DNA from: Curtanaerobium respiraculi
GTDB lineage: Bacteria > Actinomycetota > Coriobacteriia > Coriobacteriales > Eggerthellaceae
DNA length: 64,000 nucleotides
Direction of reading: 5' to 3'
Assembly (NCBI RefSeq): GCF_024609215.1
Contig: NZ_JANIPD030000003.1
Span: 1 to 64,000 of the forward strand
The notes beneath the pieces are model-generated. The model had not been told where the DNA came from. It worked only from the letters and a program-made list of their open reading frames with translations, and made no database searches. Positions within the stretch are counted from its first letter, which is position 1, and each line of letters opens with the position of its first letter. Below are positions 44,854 to 54,288 of the stretch, in pieces. The translations under genes and the position numbers were made by a program.

Positions 44854-45507
44854 ATGGGCGATTTAGAGCTGGCGGGCGAGATGGCACGGTATCGCGCGAG
44901 CATCTACCGTACGATCTCGGCGCTGTTCTTGGACAATCCGGATGCACGGACGTTGGAGGGGCTGATCGAAGCGGGCCGTGCTGCGGCGGACGCGGAACCC
45001 CCCTGCGCGAGCGAGCGGGACTTCATGGCTGCGCTGGCTGCCGTCGATATCGGCGATCCGGAGGACCTGCGCACGCGGGTGGCAACCGAATACGCCGAGC
45101 TGTTCGTGGGACCCCGCAAGCCTTTGGCGAGCCCGTACGAATCCATCTATCTGGGCGGCGACCGCCATCTGCTGAACGCCACCACCATGGCGGTGCGCTC
45201 GGTGTACGAGGATCAGGGATACCATGTGGCCAGGCGGAATCAGCTTCCCGACGACCACATCGGCCTCGAGATGGAGTTCTTGGCGCATCTCTGCGACCGG
45301 GAAGCCGCTTGCTGCGAGGCGGGCGATGAGGGCGGCGCGCGTGGCGCCCAAAAGGCGGAAGCCGCGTTCATAACCGCGCATCCGGGCCGCTGGGCCTCGC
45401 TGCTCGCCGACCGTATTGCGGCAACGTGGTGCGGGAACTTCTACGCGCTGCTGGCCCGCTTCGCCGTCGCCTTCCTGGCCGAAGACGCCGACTACCTGCA
45501 ACGATAA
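44854..45507 (+). CDS. TorD/DmsD family chaperone, operon 4
   Basis: This 217-residue helical protein contains YAELFVGPRKPLASPYESIY and LPDDHIGLEMEFLAHL, which are strong TorD family marks. It stands between the ferredoxin and anchor genes of the operon, an order not seen in the other operons here. The start at 44854 follows GGAAGGGG; an ATG at 44839 overlaps that site. Confidence 0.93.
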   Translation: MGDLELAGEMARYRASIYRTISALFLDNPDARTLEGLIEAGRAAADAEPPCASERDFMAALAAVDIGDPEDLRTRVATEYAELFVGPRKPLASPYESIYLGGDRHLLNATTMAVRSVYEDQGYHVARRNQLPDDHIGLEMEFLAHLCDREAACCEAGDEGGARGAQKAEAAFITAHPGRWASLLADRIAATWCGNFYALLARFAVAFLAEDADYLQR

Positions 45508-45524
45508 TCAAGAAAGGGTTCATC

Positions 45525-46313
45525 ATGATCTCCGAATTTCCCCTGCTCGTCTTCACGATGCTCGCGGGCATCGCGGCGGGAGCGTATTTTCTGAATGCAT
45601 TCGACCTTCTCCCCGTGGGGGCGACGAAGGACGTGAACGGCGATGGAGTCGAGCGCGCGTGGGTGGCCCCGCTCGTGCTGCTGATCCTCGTCGCCGCGGG
45701 CGGCCTGGCAAGTGCAACCCATATCTTGCATCCCGAACGCATATTGAATGCGATGAGCAATCCGATTTCGCCTATCACCCAGGAAAGCCTCTGGCTCGGC
45801 GGCCTTGCCGTCGTCATGCTCGTCGATCTGCTGCTGGCCGCGTTTCGCGCGCAGGGCACGCCCCGTTGGCTGCGCCTCGTGGGGGCGGTGTTCGCGGGTG
45901 GCCTGATGGCGGTGACCGGGTTCGCCTACGCTTCGAATTTCGGCGTGGCGGGATGGCGCGGCGCGGCAACGTTCCCGCTCTTCTTCCTCGGCGATATCGC
46001 CATGGGCGCGGCGCTGCTCTGCGTGTTCGATAATGCACTTGTGACGGATAAGAACTTCTCCGTGGCGAACGGAGCGATCCAGGCTGGGATGGTGTGCGTT
46101 TTGATCGGGCTTGCGTTTCAATTCGCCTCTGCGGGTGCGGACGCGGCTTTGGCGATTGCCGGGGCGATCGTCGGTCCCGCCGTGGCGCTGGTCGTGCAAT
46201 TGTTCGCGCGGAGCGGGAAAATCATCCCACGCGCAGCTGCGTGGATCATGCTGGCGGCTGTGGTTGCTGGCATGTGCATCGCACGGTACGGTTTTTACAG
46301 CCTGTTCGCATAA
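45525..46313 (+). CDS. DmsC-type membrane anchor, operon 4
   Basis: This 262-residue protein has about eight hydrophobic segments, starting MISEFPLLVFTMLAGIAAGA. DmsC features are ATHILHPERILNAMSNP and ITQESLWLGGLAVVM, the counterparts of the conserved H-L-x-x-P and S-x-L-x-x-E segments. It closes operon 4. A hairpin at 46327-46353 follows. Confidence 0.9.
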   Translation: MISEFPLLVFTMLAGIAAGAYFLNAFDLLPVGATKDVNGDGVERAWVAPLVLLILVAAGGLASATHILHPERILNAMSNPISPITQESLWLGGLAVVMLVDLLLAAFRAQGTPRWLRLVGAVFAGGLMAVTGFAYASNFGVAGWRGAATFPLFFLGDIAMGAALLCVFDNALVTDKNFSVANGAIQAGMVCVLIGLAFQFASAGADAALAIAGAIVGPAVALVVQLFARSGKIIPRAAAWIMLAAVVAGMCIARYGFYSLFA

Positions 46314-46326
46314 ACTATACACCGGA

Positions 46327-46353
46327 TGCGCCGGTTCCCGACGAGCCGGCGCA
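46327..46353 (+). terminator. stem-loop after operon 4
   Basis: TGCGCCGG and CCGGCGCA form an 8-bp stem with an 11-base loop 14 bases after the anchor gene. No T-run follows, so termination is uncertain. Confidence 0.45.
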
Positions 46354-46416
46354 CGACCGGCATCGCGCCCGCATGCCGGATGGGGATCGATTGTTTTCGG
46401 AAGGCTGGTTGGAGCG

Positions 46417-46893
46417 ATGGAGATGCGCAAGGCCGAACGGCAAACCTCGGACGAAGAAGCCCGGTCCCTGCTTGAGGGCGGTCTGTACTGCATCTTGTCG
46501 ATGGTGGCACCCGACGGCGGCGCCTACGCCGTCCCGATGAGCTACGCGGTCCGCGGCGATACGCTCTACGTGCATTGCGCGAGGGGCGCGGGATTCAAAT
46601 ACGAATGCCTAACCGCGCATCCGCGGGCGGCGGCGGTCGTCGTGCGCGACGACGTCGAGACGATCCCCGGCAAGTTCAGCACCTATTACGAGAGCGCCAT
46701 AGCGCGCGGTCCGGTGCGTCTGGTGGAAGACGAAGCCGAGCGGCAGATCGTCCTGAACGCCCTGGTGGGGAAATACGATGCGCCGCATGCCAAGCAGGGC
46801 AGGAAGTACGCCCGCGCAGCCAGCCCGCGCGTGGACGTGTTCGCATTGGAGATCGAAGAACTCACCGGAAAGGCCCGCCGCCGCCCGCATTAG
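46417..46893 (+). CDS. pyridoxamine 5'-phosphate oxidase-like flavoprotein
   Basis: This 158-residue protein belongs to the PNPOx-like split-barrel family, near the NimA nitroimidazole-resistance type: GGLYCILSMVAPDGGAYAVP, MSYAVRGDTLYVHCARGAGF and KYECL. Members bind FMN or heme and reduce small molecules. ATGs at 46417 and 46423 are both possible; the first is close to GGAG. It converges on the TorD gene of operon 5 with an 18-base gap. Confidence 0.88.
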   Translation: MEMRKAERQTSDEEARSLLEGGLYCILSMVAPDGGAYAVPMSYAVRGDTLYVHCARGAGFKYECLTAHPRAAAVVVRDDVETIPGKFSTYYESAIARGPVRLVEDEAERQIVLNALVGKYDAPHAKQGRKYARAASPRVDVFALEIEELTGKARRRPH

Positions 46894-46911
46894 GAGCGGG
46901 CCTGTTCGCAG

Positions 46912-47535
46912 CTATCGCGAAAGCGGTCGATCCTCCGGGATCAGGTCGTGCCGTCCTTGCCAGTCGGAAAGAGTTGCAAGTGCGACATCCGCCAGCGCCT
47001 CGTAGAACGCATCCTGCGCGCCCTCGCGGAACAGCTGTAGGAAATGCGGGGCCCACGGCAGCAGGTGCTTCTCGAGGAGGCAGCGGATGTCTTCGTCCGA
47101 CACGTCGTTCTGCACGCTCCAGGCGAGCATCATCAGCATCAGGCCGAATTGGTCCTCGGGCTCCTTGACCTTAAGCGTCATCTTCACCCCGCATGCGCGC
47201 ATCCAGTCGCGCAGCTCCAGCGTTTCGTTGCCGAAGATCACGCTTTCGGGATCGAGGTACACCGAGGCCCACGGTGGCGCAGGAAGCCGGTACGGCCCTA
47301 TGAACAGGCGGTTGTACGCCTTGTGCACCGCATCTATGCCTTCGTTCGACAGCGCTTCGCGTGCTCGTTCCAGCGCCTTCCCCGCATCAGGCTGACCGAA
47401 GGGCCACTCGCTGGCAGACTCGGGGGCCTTCAGCCATGCAATAGCGGCGGCGATGCTTTCCGATGCGGGATCATGGTAGAAGAGCGACCCCAGCACCGAA
47501 GGCCAGATTGCGAGATCCGAGTACGTTTCGTTCAT
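46912..47535 (-). CDS. TorD/DmsD family chaperone, operon 5
   Basis: This 207-residue helical protein has YNRLFIGPYRLPAPPWASVY and PEDQFGLMLMMLAWS, resembling DmsD in the proline-rich segment. It is the last gene of the minus-strand operon 5, after a 299-base gap (47536-47834) in which I see no gene or clear signal. Its client is probably the DmsA-like subunit at 49312-51744. Confidence 0.92.
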   Translation of the reverse strand: MNETYSDLAIWPSVLGSLFYHDPASESIAAAIAWLKAPESASEWPFGQPDAGKALERAREALSNEGIDAVHKAYNRLFIGPYRLPAPPWASVYLDPESVIFGNETLELRDWMRACGVKMTLKVKEPEDQFGLMLMMLAWSVQNDVSDEDIRCLLEKHLLPWAPHFLQLFREGAQDAFYEALADVALATLSDWQGRHDLIPEDRPLSR

Positions 47536-47834
47536 GAGGCGGGCCTTTCTTCGGTTTGATAGGCGGACGTTGGGCTTCCACAGCCCTTTGGCCGAACCAT
47601 GCCTCCCGCAGGATATGGTAGCGCGTGGTCGCGTGGGCGAGATGGTGAGGGTGAGGGGCGGCGATTGGGCGATTCAAATCCGGCAGGCATGCAGGAAATG
47701 GCGAATATATCGCGCGTGGGCGCCGGATAGGCGCCGCTTTCCGCGTCCGCCCCATCGGAGGACGGCCGCGGAAAGGACAGGGCAGCGGGGCGGTTCCCGT
47801 TTTCGTCGGGGACCTCGCTGCCGTACGGGGAAGC

Positions 47835-48671
47835 CTACATCGTCAACCCGACGTTGCTATAGCTTCCATAGAAGACCATGCGTGCGAGGCACAGGCCGAT
47901 GAGGACGCAGACGAACCCTGCCCACAGCATGCCCGAACTCCCCTTCCTCGCACCCATGAACTGCAGGACCGCACCGGCTGCGATGAGCACGATGGCCCCT
48001 CCGACGAAGCCCGCGGCACCGTCCATATCGATCATCATGCCGCTTGAGGGCACTGCGGCTCCCGCGGCGGCGAACAGGCCGATTACCGCGATGATTGCGA
48101 GCGCGGCGCCGACGATGGCGACGATGGAGAGCTTCCTCGCGTCGATCTTGCCGGATGCCAACACGGCGGATGCCAAGGACGCGCCGCCCGCCAGGCCGAT
48201 GCCCAGCTCCAGGCAGATCCCCCAGGGGCCATTCCATGTGGGGACGGTGGGAATCATATAGGCGACGCCCACCATGATGGCGGTCAGCACGCCCAAGGCG
48301 ATGACGACGATGCCCCAGATCTTGCGCTGGGCAGCCGCCGGGTGCTTCGCCATGGCGAAGATCCAGTATGCGGCAGCGGCCACGATGGCAACGCCGGCGA
48401 CGGCGATCTCGTTGGTCAGCGGGCTGCGTCCGAGGCCATCGACCATGCCGAACACATGCCCCAGGCTGCTGAGATGGAAAAATGATGCGATGAGGCCGAT
48501 TGCCAGCACGATGATGGGGACGACCATCTGCGAGTCGGTCTTCTTGAGCGCGTCTTCGTCGGCTGCGGTGCTCTGAGCAAGCGCTTGGACGCCGATGGCG
48601 CACAATGCCAAGGGTACGAGCAGGGTGAAGATGAGCAGGGGCATCTCCGAAGTGGCATTCGCGGTAAACAT
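47835..48671 (-). CDS. DmsC-type membrane anchor, operon 5
   Basis: The 278-residue protein begins MFTANATSEMPLLIFTLLVP and has eight hydrophobic segments. The conserved parts are ASFFHLSSLGHVFGMVDGL and RSPLTNEIAVAGVA. It would pass electrons from menaquinol to the ferredoxin, whose stop codon directly precedes its start (no gap). Confidence 0.93.
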   Translation of the reverse strand: MFTANATSEMPLLIFTLLVPLALCAIGVQALAQSTAADEDALKKTDSQMVVPIIVLAIGLIASFFHLSSLGHVFGMVDGLGRSPLTNEIAVAGVAIVAAAAYWIFAMAKHPAAAQRKIWGIVVIALGVLTAIMVGVAYMIPTVPTWNGPWGICLELGIGLAGGASLASAVLASGKIDARKLSIVAIVGAALAIIAVIGLFAAAGAAVPSSGMMIDMDGAAGFVGGAIVLIAAGAVLQFMGARKGSSGMLWAGFVCVLIGLCLARMVFYGSYSNVGLTM

Positions 48672-49295
48672 TTACTCCACCTCTTTCGGATTCAGAACCT
48701 CGCCCGTGGAGGTGCCGCCCTGAGGCGCCACCGAACATCCCTTGAAGATGGTGGTCGGGCTGGTGTAGCTGGGGTCGGGGAGCGGCGCGAACCATTCGCT
48801 CTCGCCGTGCTTCTTCTTCATTTCATCGATGGGGCCAAAGTCCAGCGCGTACAGCGGGCAAGCGTCCACGCAGATGGGGTTCTCGCCCTTGGCAACCCGG
48901 CTTTCGCAGGCATCGCACTTGCGCATCTGGCCTATTTCCGCATCGAAGGCGGGGACGTTGTAGGGGCATGCGAGCTCGCAGTACTTGCAGCCGACGCATT
49001 TGTCATGATCGACGGACACGAATCCCATCTCGTCCTTGTGCATGGCGCCCGTGGGGCACACGTACACACAGGCGGGATCTTCGCAATGGTTGCAGTTCAT
49101 GGATGTGTAGGTGGTCCATACGTTGTTCGAGCGGACGACGCCCGCCTCGTCGACGTCGATGCCGCCGCCCACATACTCGTACACCTTGCGGAATGCGACT
49201 TTGGGCGAAAGGTCATGGTAATCCTTGCATGCCAGCTCGCAGGTTTTGCAGCCGGTGCAGCGAGAGGCGTCGAAATAGAAAGCATATCGGTTCAT
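48672..49295 (-). CDS. four-cluster ferredoxin subunit (DmsB), operon 5
   Basis: This 207-residue protein has CTGCKTCELACKDYHD, CNHCEDPACVYVCP, CVGCKYCELACP and CDACESRVAKG with CVDACP. The first motif with K-D-Y-H-D is characteristic of genuine DmsB. It lies between the catalytic and anchor genes with gaps of 16 and 0 bases. Confidence 0.95.
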   Translation of the reverse strand: MNRYAFYFDASRCTGCKTCELACKDYHDLSPKVAFRKVYEYVGGGIDVDEAGVVRSNNVWTTYTSMNCNHCEDPACVYVCPTGAMHKDEMGFVSVDHDKCVGCKYCELACPYNVPAFDAEIGQMRKCDACESRVAKGENPICVDACPLYALDFGPIDEMKKKHGESEWFAPLPDPSYTSPTTIFKGCSVAPQGGTSTGEVLNPKEVE

Positions 49296-49311
49296 GGTAG
49301 CTCACCCCTCC

Positions 49312-51744
49312 TTAGGAAATCTTGCGTACGCCAGCGACGTTGGAATGCTGGGGGTTGCCCTTCGCGAACGGCGAAGGATGGTCGCGGGTCAGCGTGTTGA
49401 TGCATCCGCCATGGTCGATGCGGTCTCCATGCATATCGGCGTCGCGCCATGCGCCTTGCGGGATGGCGAGGCTGCCGGGGATGATGCGCGGCGTGACCTT
49501 CGCCTGGATGTACATCTCGCCGAATTCGCTGAAGACGCTGACGGTCTCGCCGTTTTCGATGCCGAGCTTCTTGGCGTCCATGGTGTTGATCCACACCTCT
49601 TGGGGGGTCGCCTGCTTCAAGACCTCGACGTTGCCCCAGTTGGTGTGCGTGCGGGCCTTATAGTGGAAGCCGATGAGCGTGAAGGGGTACTCGTCGGTGC
49701 AGTCCTCGTAGCTGTCCATGCCCGGCGTGTACAAGGGGATGGCGGCGACGACGTCGCGGGGATCGTCGAACTGCCACTTCTCGACGATCGTGGTCTGCAG
49801 CTTCTCGGAGAAGATCTCTATCTTGCCCGAGGGGGTCTTCAACGGGTTGGCGACGGGGTCGTTGACGAACGCCTTGAACGCGGGGGTGTAGCCCTGTGGG
49901 TCGCGGTAATGGAATTCTCCCACCTTGTAGCCCTCTTCGTAGCTGGGCATGCGGGGGTCCTTGGCTGCAGCGGCCTCGTAGATCTGTCTCGTCCAGCCCT
50001 CCTGGTCCTTGCCGTCCAGGTACTCATCGCGCTTGCCGGCGGCTTCGCACAGGTCGGCGCACACGTCGAAGGAGCTGCGGCGCTCGAACTTCTCACCGGT
50101 GGTTGCGGCATCGGCGAAGGTGATGGATGCGACATCGCCCGACCAACCGTCGTTGATGATGCCCTTCTGCTCGGCGCGCATGATATCGGGAAGCAGGATG
50201 TCGGCATATTTCGCCGCATCGTTCATCAGCGTTTCGAACACGAGGATGAACTCGCACTTGCTCTCATCCACCAGGATGTCGTGGGCGCGGTTGCTTTGGG
50301 AATGCTGATTGGTGAAGCAGTTTCCGCCGTATTCCACGAGGAACTTGATGTCGGTGGAAAGCTTGTCGGTACCCTGGACGCCGTCGTGGAGCGCGGTCAT
50401 CTCGTGGCCGTGGTCGATGGCGTCGGCCCAGCTGAAGATGGAGATCTTGGACTTGCAGGGGTTCGTGCCGCTGATCCAGGGGATGGTGAAGGAATACGAT
50501 CCCACGCTCAGGCCGCTGCTCGTTCCGGGCTTGCCCAGGGCGCCCACCATCAGGGGCAGCAGACTGTAGGCAAGGTAGTTGAGCTCGCCGTTGGAATGGC
50601 GCTGAACGCCCAGGTACTGGCCGACGAACGGAGCCTTCGCGTCGGCCAGCTCGTGCGCGAGCTGGATGATGCGCTCCGCGGGGATGAGCGTGATCGGCTC
50701 GGCCCATGCAGGGGTCTTCTTCACCATGTCATAGCCGGTGCCCATGACGTAAGCCTCGTAGGACATGTTCTTGCCCTTGTACGCTTCGGGCATGGTTTCC
50801 TCGTCGAAGCCGATGCAATACGTGTGCAGAAAGTCGCGGGCGACCAGGTTCTCCTCGATGAGCACGTGGGCGATTGCGGCGACCAGGGCCGCATCGGTGC
50901 CGGGGCGGATGGGAAGCCATTCGTCATCGTTGTTGCACTTGGTGTCGCTCATGCGCGGGTCGATGTGGATGTACTTGGCATCGGGGTTCATGCGGCGGGC
51001 CCAGTTCCAACCGTGCTTCGCCTCGCCCGTGCTGCCCATCATGCTGTCGGACGGTGCCCAACCGGCAAGGATGACCAAGTCGGAATCGATGATGGCGGCA
51101 GGGGTCGAACCCGTGTTCGCGCCCCACATGTACGGGGCGATGAATGTGGACTGCGCGGCGGAATAGGTCCCATAGTAGCTCAGATAACCGCCGGTGGTGG
51201 CAAGCCAGCGCCCGATGGGACGGCCGGTCAGGCTGTACACGCCGGAGCCCAGCGTCCAATACACGGCTTCGGGACCGTAGTTCTTGTATGTGCGCTGAAG
51301 GGCGTCGTTGATGGTGGTGATTGCCTCGTCCCAGCTGATACGCTCGAATTCGCCGTCGCCGCGCTTGCCCACGCGCTTCATGGGGTACTTCAGGCGGTCG
51401 GGATCGTTGATCCAGCGGCGCACCGAGCGGCCGCGCAGGCAGGCGCGCTGCTTGCTGGTCTCGTCATCATCCCATGCCTTGGTCTCGGACTGGATCCACT
51501 GGATCTCGTCGTCCTTCACATGCATCCAGAGCGGGCAGCGGCTTGCGCAGTTGCACGAGCAGTGGCTCTGCACGACCTTCTCCTCGCTGCTCTCCTGATT
51601 CATCTCGCTGCCGTACGCGGGTTCGACTTTGTCGAACATCGTGTCGAGCAGCACGCCGCCCGCGGCCAGTGCCGCTGTTGCCGCGGCGCCGCCCTTGAGG
51701 AACGTTCTGCGCGATACGTCCGTGGTGAGCATCGTCTCGTCCAT
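49312..51744 (-). CDS. DmsA-like Tat-exported molybdopterin oxidoreductase, operon 5
   Basis: This 810-residue catalytic subunit has the signal SRRTFLKGG and the 4Fe-4S motif HCSCNCASRC with a Cys in QRACLRGRSVRR. The ligand region reads GGYLSYYGTYSAAQST, nearly the same as E. coli DmsA (Y-G-T-Y-S-T-A-Q), so serine ligation is nearly certain. YGSNTG-like GANTGSTPAAI, RPGTDAALVAAIAHVL and KTPSGKIEIFSEKL follow. Of the five operons it is the best candidate for a true DMSO or N-oxide reductase. The ATG at 51744 follows GAGGGAGGAAG; the open extension to 51813 is not used. Confidence 0.93.
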   Translation of the reverse strand: MDETMLTTDVSRRTFLKGGAAATAALAAGGVLLDTMFDKVEPAYGSEMNQESSEEKVVQSHCSCNCASRCPLWMHVKDDEIQWIQSETKAWDDDETSKQRACLRGRSVRRWINDPDRLKYPMKRVGKRGDGEFERISWDEAITTINDALQRTYKNYGPEAVYWTLGSGVYSLTGRPIGRWLATTGGYLSYYGTYSAAQSTFIAPYMWGANTGSTPAAIIDSDLVILAGWAPSDSMMGSTGEAKHGWNWARRMNPDAKYIHIDPRMSDTKCNNDDEWLPIRPGTDAALVAAIAHVLIEENLVARDFLHTYCIGFDEETMPEAYKGKNMSYEAYVMGTGYDMVKKTPAWAEPITLIPAERIIQLAHELADAKAPFVGQYLGVQRHSNGELNYLAYSLLPLMVGALGKPGTSSGLSVGSYSFTIPWISGTNPCKSKISIFSWADAIDHGHEMTALHDGVQGTDKLSTDIKFLVEYGGNCFTNQHSQSNRAHDILVDESKCEFILVFETLMNDAAKYADILLPDIMRAEQKGIINDGWSGDVASITFADAATTGEKFERRSSFDVCADLCEAAGKRDEYLDGKDQEGWTRQIYEAAAAKDPRMPSYEEGYKVGEFHYRDPQGYTPAFKAFVNDPVANPLKTPSGKIEIFSEKLQTTIVEKWQFDDPRDVVAAIPLYTPGMDSYEDCTDEYPFTLIGFHYKARTHTNWGNVEVLKQATPQEVWINTMDAKKLGIENGETVSVFSEFGEMYIQAKVTPRIIPGSLAIPQGAWRDADMHGDRIDHGGCINTLTRDHPSPFAKGNPQHSNVAGVRKIS

Positions 51745-51857
51745 GAGCTCTTCCTCCCTCTCGTCTTGAGTGCTCTCCGAACTCTGAAATCTGGCTTTGC
51801 GGGCTCTTCCCAACGCCCGTCTGCGAAGGAAATATAGCAGCCTCGTGAATGGGCCAC

Positions 51858-51876
51858 ATCACATGGGGTATGTGAT
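51858..51876. promoter_or_regulatory. palindrome in the divergent operon 5 / radical SAM promoter
   Basis: ATCACAT-GGGGT-ATGTGAT is a perfect 7-bp inverted repeat 114 bases upstream of the operon 5 catalytic gene and 200 bases before the divergent radical SAM gene, next to an A/T-rich stretch. It could be an operator for either. Otherwise the 332-base gap is featureless. Confidence 0.5.
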
Positions 51877-52076
51877 ATTTGCTATCTATATCGATAAAAG
51901 GCCAGGTCAGAGATAGGTGAGTATCAGGCCTGAAGGCTTGTCCGCCTTCTTTCTCCGAAAAAAACACCGCATCGTCCCGATTGCAATCCGTTTGCGGTTT
52001 CTGCTAGGTTAGCAGCTGCTTGCCGGCAAGGCGACGCGTCGTGTTCGGACGCGTTTTGGGGAAGGGGGAATCGCGT

Positions 52077-53414
52077 ATGAGGCCGCTTGACGAAATCGAC
52101 GTGCGCGCGTTGCCCAGCGAGGCCTATCGTCCGTACGCCTCGCTTTTCGTGGATCAGCGTTCCGCCCTCGCCGAGCGCATAGCCTCGTTCGGGCTCCCGA
52201 CGGTTCCCCGCTCCCGCGATGCCGCTCAGATCGCGCGCATCCGCCGAGGTCTGGAGGAGAGCGGATGCTCGCTCGGAAACGGCGGGAAGTCCCTCGCATG
52301 GAACCGCATGTCGCCGGCGTGCGAGCGGTGCCGCACGGGGGAGAAGAGCGTGTCGTTCTTCCTCTCCCTGGCGTGTGACAGGAAATGCTGGTTCTGCTTC
52401 AATGAGAACCAATGCGATTGGGATGCGTATCGAAACGCGAAGACCGATTGGCGTTCGGACATGGATTCCCGGTTCCAGCAGATGGGCGGTCTTGATTTCG
52501 TCGCGCTCACCGGAGGCGAGCCGATGCTCTACCCCGAGGAGGCGTGCGCGTTCTTCGCGCACGCGAAGCAGCTCGACCCCGCCGTCCACTGCCGTCTGTA
52601 CACGGCGGGGCTGAACGTCGACGCGAAGCGGTTGGAAGAGCTTGCCGCCAGCGGGCTCGACGAGATCCGCTTCAGCTGCAAATTGGACGATCCGCCTGCA
52701 CGCAAGCGGGAACTGGTCGAAAGGATCGAATCTGCGTGCGGCGTCGTCCCCACCGTGATGGTGGAGATGCCCGTCATACCCGGCTCCCATGACGAGATGC
52801 TGCAATTGCTCGATCATTTGGAAGACGCCGGTGCGTTCGGGATCAATCTGCTGGAGTTCTGCTTTCCCCTGCATCATGCTGACGAATACCGGCGCCGCGG
52901 CATGCAGCTGGTGGAAGACCCGTACCGTGTCGTGTACGATTACGGATACGCCGGCGCGATTCCCGTGGCGGGAAGCGAGCTCCTCTCCCTGCAGTTGATG
53001 GCGGAGAAGGTGGCGCAGGGGACGCGCTTGAGCCTGCACTACTGCTCCCTGGAGAACAAGAACACCGCTCAGATCTTCGAGCAGAACCATGGCGGTGCGC
53101 TCTCCATCCCGGGGTACCGCTTCTCCAAGGCAGACTTCTTCTACCGCACCGTGCGCGTATTCGGGGAGGATGCTGCTACGGCAGCGCGGGCGCTTGAGGG
53201 CGAGGGCGCCTTCGTCTCCTACGATGCAGAGGGGCGCATGGCGTCGTTCTCCCCCGATCACCTGGCCATGGTCGCATCCGCCCTTCCGAAGGCCGCACGG
53301 TTCCATGCCTCGTCCGCTGTGATCGAGCGCGGGGAGGATGGCCGCGAGCGTTTCCGCGAAGTCGATCTCCATGTGCTCGAACCGGCGGATGTGGAACGGC
53401 CGGAGGAAGTATGA
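52077..53414 (+). CDS. radical SAM protein, unknown substrate
   Basis: The 445-residue protein has the radical SAM cluster motif LACDRKCWFCFNENQCDWDA (CX3CX2C) near residue 101 and the SAM-binding GGEP in FVALTGGEPMLY. An N-terminal region of about 100 residues contains CERCRTGEKSVSFFLS, two more cysteines before the core. The C-terminal part lacks an obvious SPASM cysteine cluster; I see HYCSLENKNTAQIFEQN. It is translationally coupled (ATGA overlap) to a DmsC-type gene and then a LuxR regulator, so it may mature or sense something linked to this respiration. Its start at 52077 follows GAAGGGGGAA. Confidence 0.85.
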   Translation: MRPLDEIDVRALPSEAYRPYASLFVDQRSALAERIASFGLPTVPRSRDAAQIARIRRGLEESGCSLGNGGKSLAWNRMSPACERCRTGEKSVSFFLSLACDRKCWFCFNENQCDWDAYRNAKTDWRSDMDSRFQQMGGLDFVALTGGEPMLYPEEACAFFAHAKQLDPAVHCRLYTAGLNVDAKRLEELAASGLDEIRFSCKLDDPPARKRELVERIESACGVVPTVMVEMPVIPGSHDEMLQLLDHLEDAGAFGINLLEFCFPLHHADEYRRRGMQLVEDPYRVVYDYGYAGAIPVAGSELLSLQLMAEKVAQGTRLSLHYCSLENKNTAQIFEQNHGGALSIPGYRFSKADFFYRTVRVFGEDAATAARALEGEGAFVSYDAEGRMASFSPDHLAMVASALPKAARFHASSAVIERGEDGRERFREVDLHVLEPADVERPEEV

Positions 53415-54286
53415 ACGCCTTGCAGACCGGCATAGGGCAGGGAATAGAATTCTTCGCCCTCGCCTTGTTCACCGCGTTCACGACGTCGGGGATCTGCGCT
53501 TTCGCGGTCATGGCGGCGCGTATCGGCTTCGGCGGCGAAAGCGGGGATGCGCGGATGCGTTTGGAGAGGTTCCTCGTCATCCCCCTCGGCTTCGCCGTGT
53601 TCGGACTGATAGCCGCCGCGGCGCACCTGGGGCGTCCGAGCAATGTGCTGTTCGTTCTCACGGGGGCGGGCAGGTCGCCCCTTTCGAACGAGATCGTGGA
53701 GGCGGTCGCGTTCTTCGCAATCGCCGGTCTGGTGTGGTACGCCAGCTTCAGCGAGCGCATATCCGATCATATTCGCTTGGGGCTGCTCGGCGCGGCATGC
53801 GTAGCGGGGGCATTGTTCATGGCGGGCACCGCCAATGCCTACTCCATCGCCACCATCGTCACATGGAACCTTCCCTACACCCAGGTGAACATGGTGTGCG
53901 CGGGCATCATGGGGGCTATCCCCATTTCCCTGCTCGCCTTTTCCGCGTCCGGCATTCCGCTGCCGCGCGCATGGGCCCGCGGGCTTCTCGTGATGGGGGC
54001 GGTCGCCTCGCTTACGGCTTTCGGCACCCAGATGATGCAGTACGGCGCATTCGCCTCTTTGCGGGATGCCACCTCGGGCGCGCTCGACCTCGTTCCGTTC
54101 TGCTACGCTGCCTCGGCAGGGTCTTTGGCGCTGGCCGCCCTCTCGCTGGGAATCGACGCTTCCCGCGTGGCGAAGGGGCAGGGCCTGGGCGTTGCCCGCG
54201 CGTCGTTTTCGTGTGCGATCATGATGGGGGCGATCGTGATGGTCCGCTTCGTGTTCTACGCAGTCCATATGACGGTGGGATTCTGA
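53411..54286 (+). CDS. orphan DmsC-type membrane anchor
   Basis: This 291-residue protein has about eight hydrophobic segments and the DmsC marks AAAAHLGRPSNVLFVLTGAG and RSPLSNEIVEAV. No catalytic or ferredoxin gene accompanies it on this strand; upstream is the radical SAM gene (4-base overlap) and downstream the LuxR gene (2 bases). It could share the divergent operon 5 proteins or act in signalling to the LuxR membrane protein. Confidence 0.88.
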   Translation: MNALQTGIGQGIEFFALALFTAFTTSGICAFAVMAARIGFGGESGDARMRLERFLVIPLGFAVFGLIAAAAHLGRPSNVLFVLTGAGRSPLSNEIVEAVAFFAIAGLVWYASFSERISDHIRLGLLGAACVAGALFMAGTANAYSIATIVTWNLPYTQVNMVCAGIMGAIPISLLAFSASGIPLPRAWARGLLVMGAVASLTAFGTQMMQYGAFASLRDATSGALDLVPFCYAASAGSLALAALSLGIDASRVAKGQGLGVARASFSCAIMMGAIVMVRFVFYAVHMTVGF

Positions 54287-54288
54287 TC

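Noticed and set aside
49294-51837. 847-residue plus-strand frame opposite the operon 5 catalytic gene
   Set aside because: Shadow of the DmsA-like gene, which carries the Tat, Fe-S and ligand motifs on the minus strand.
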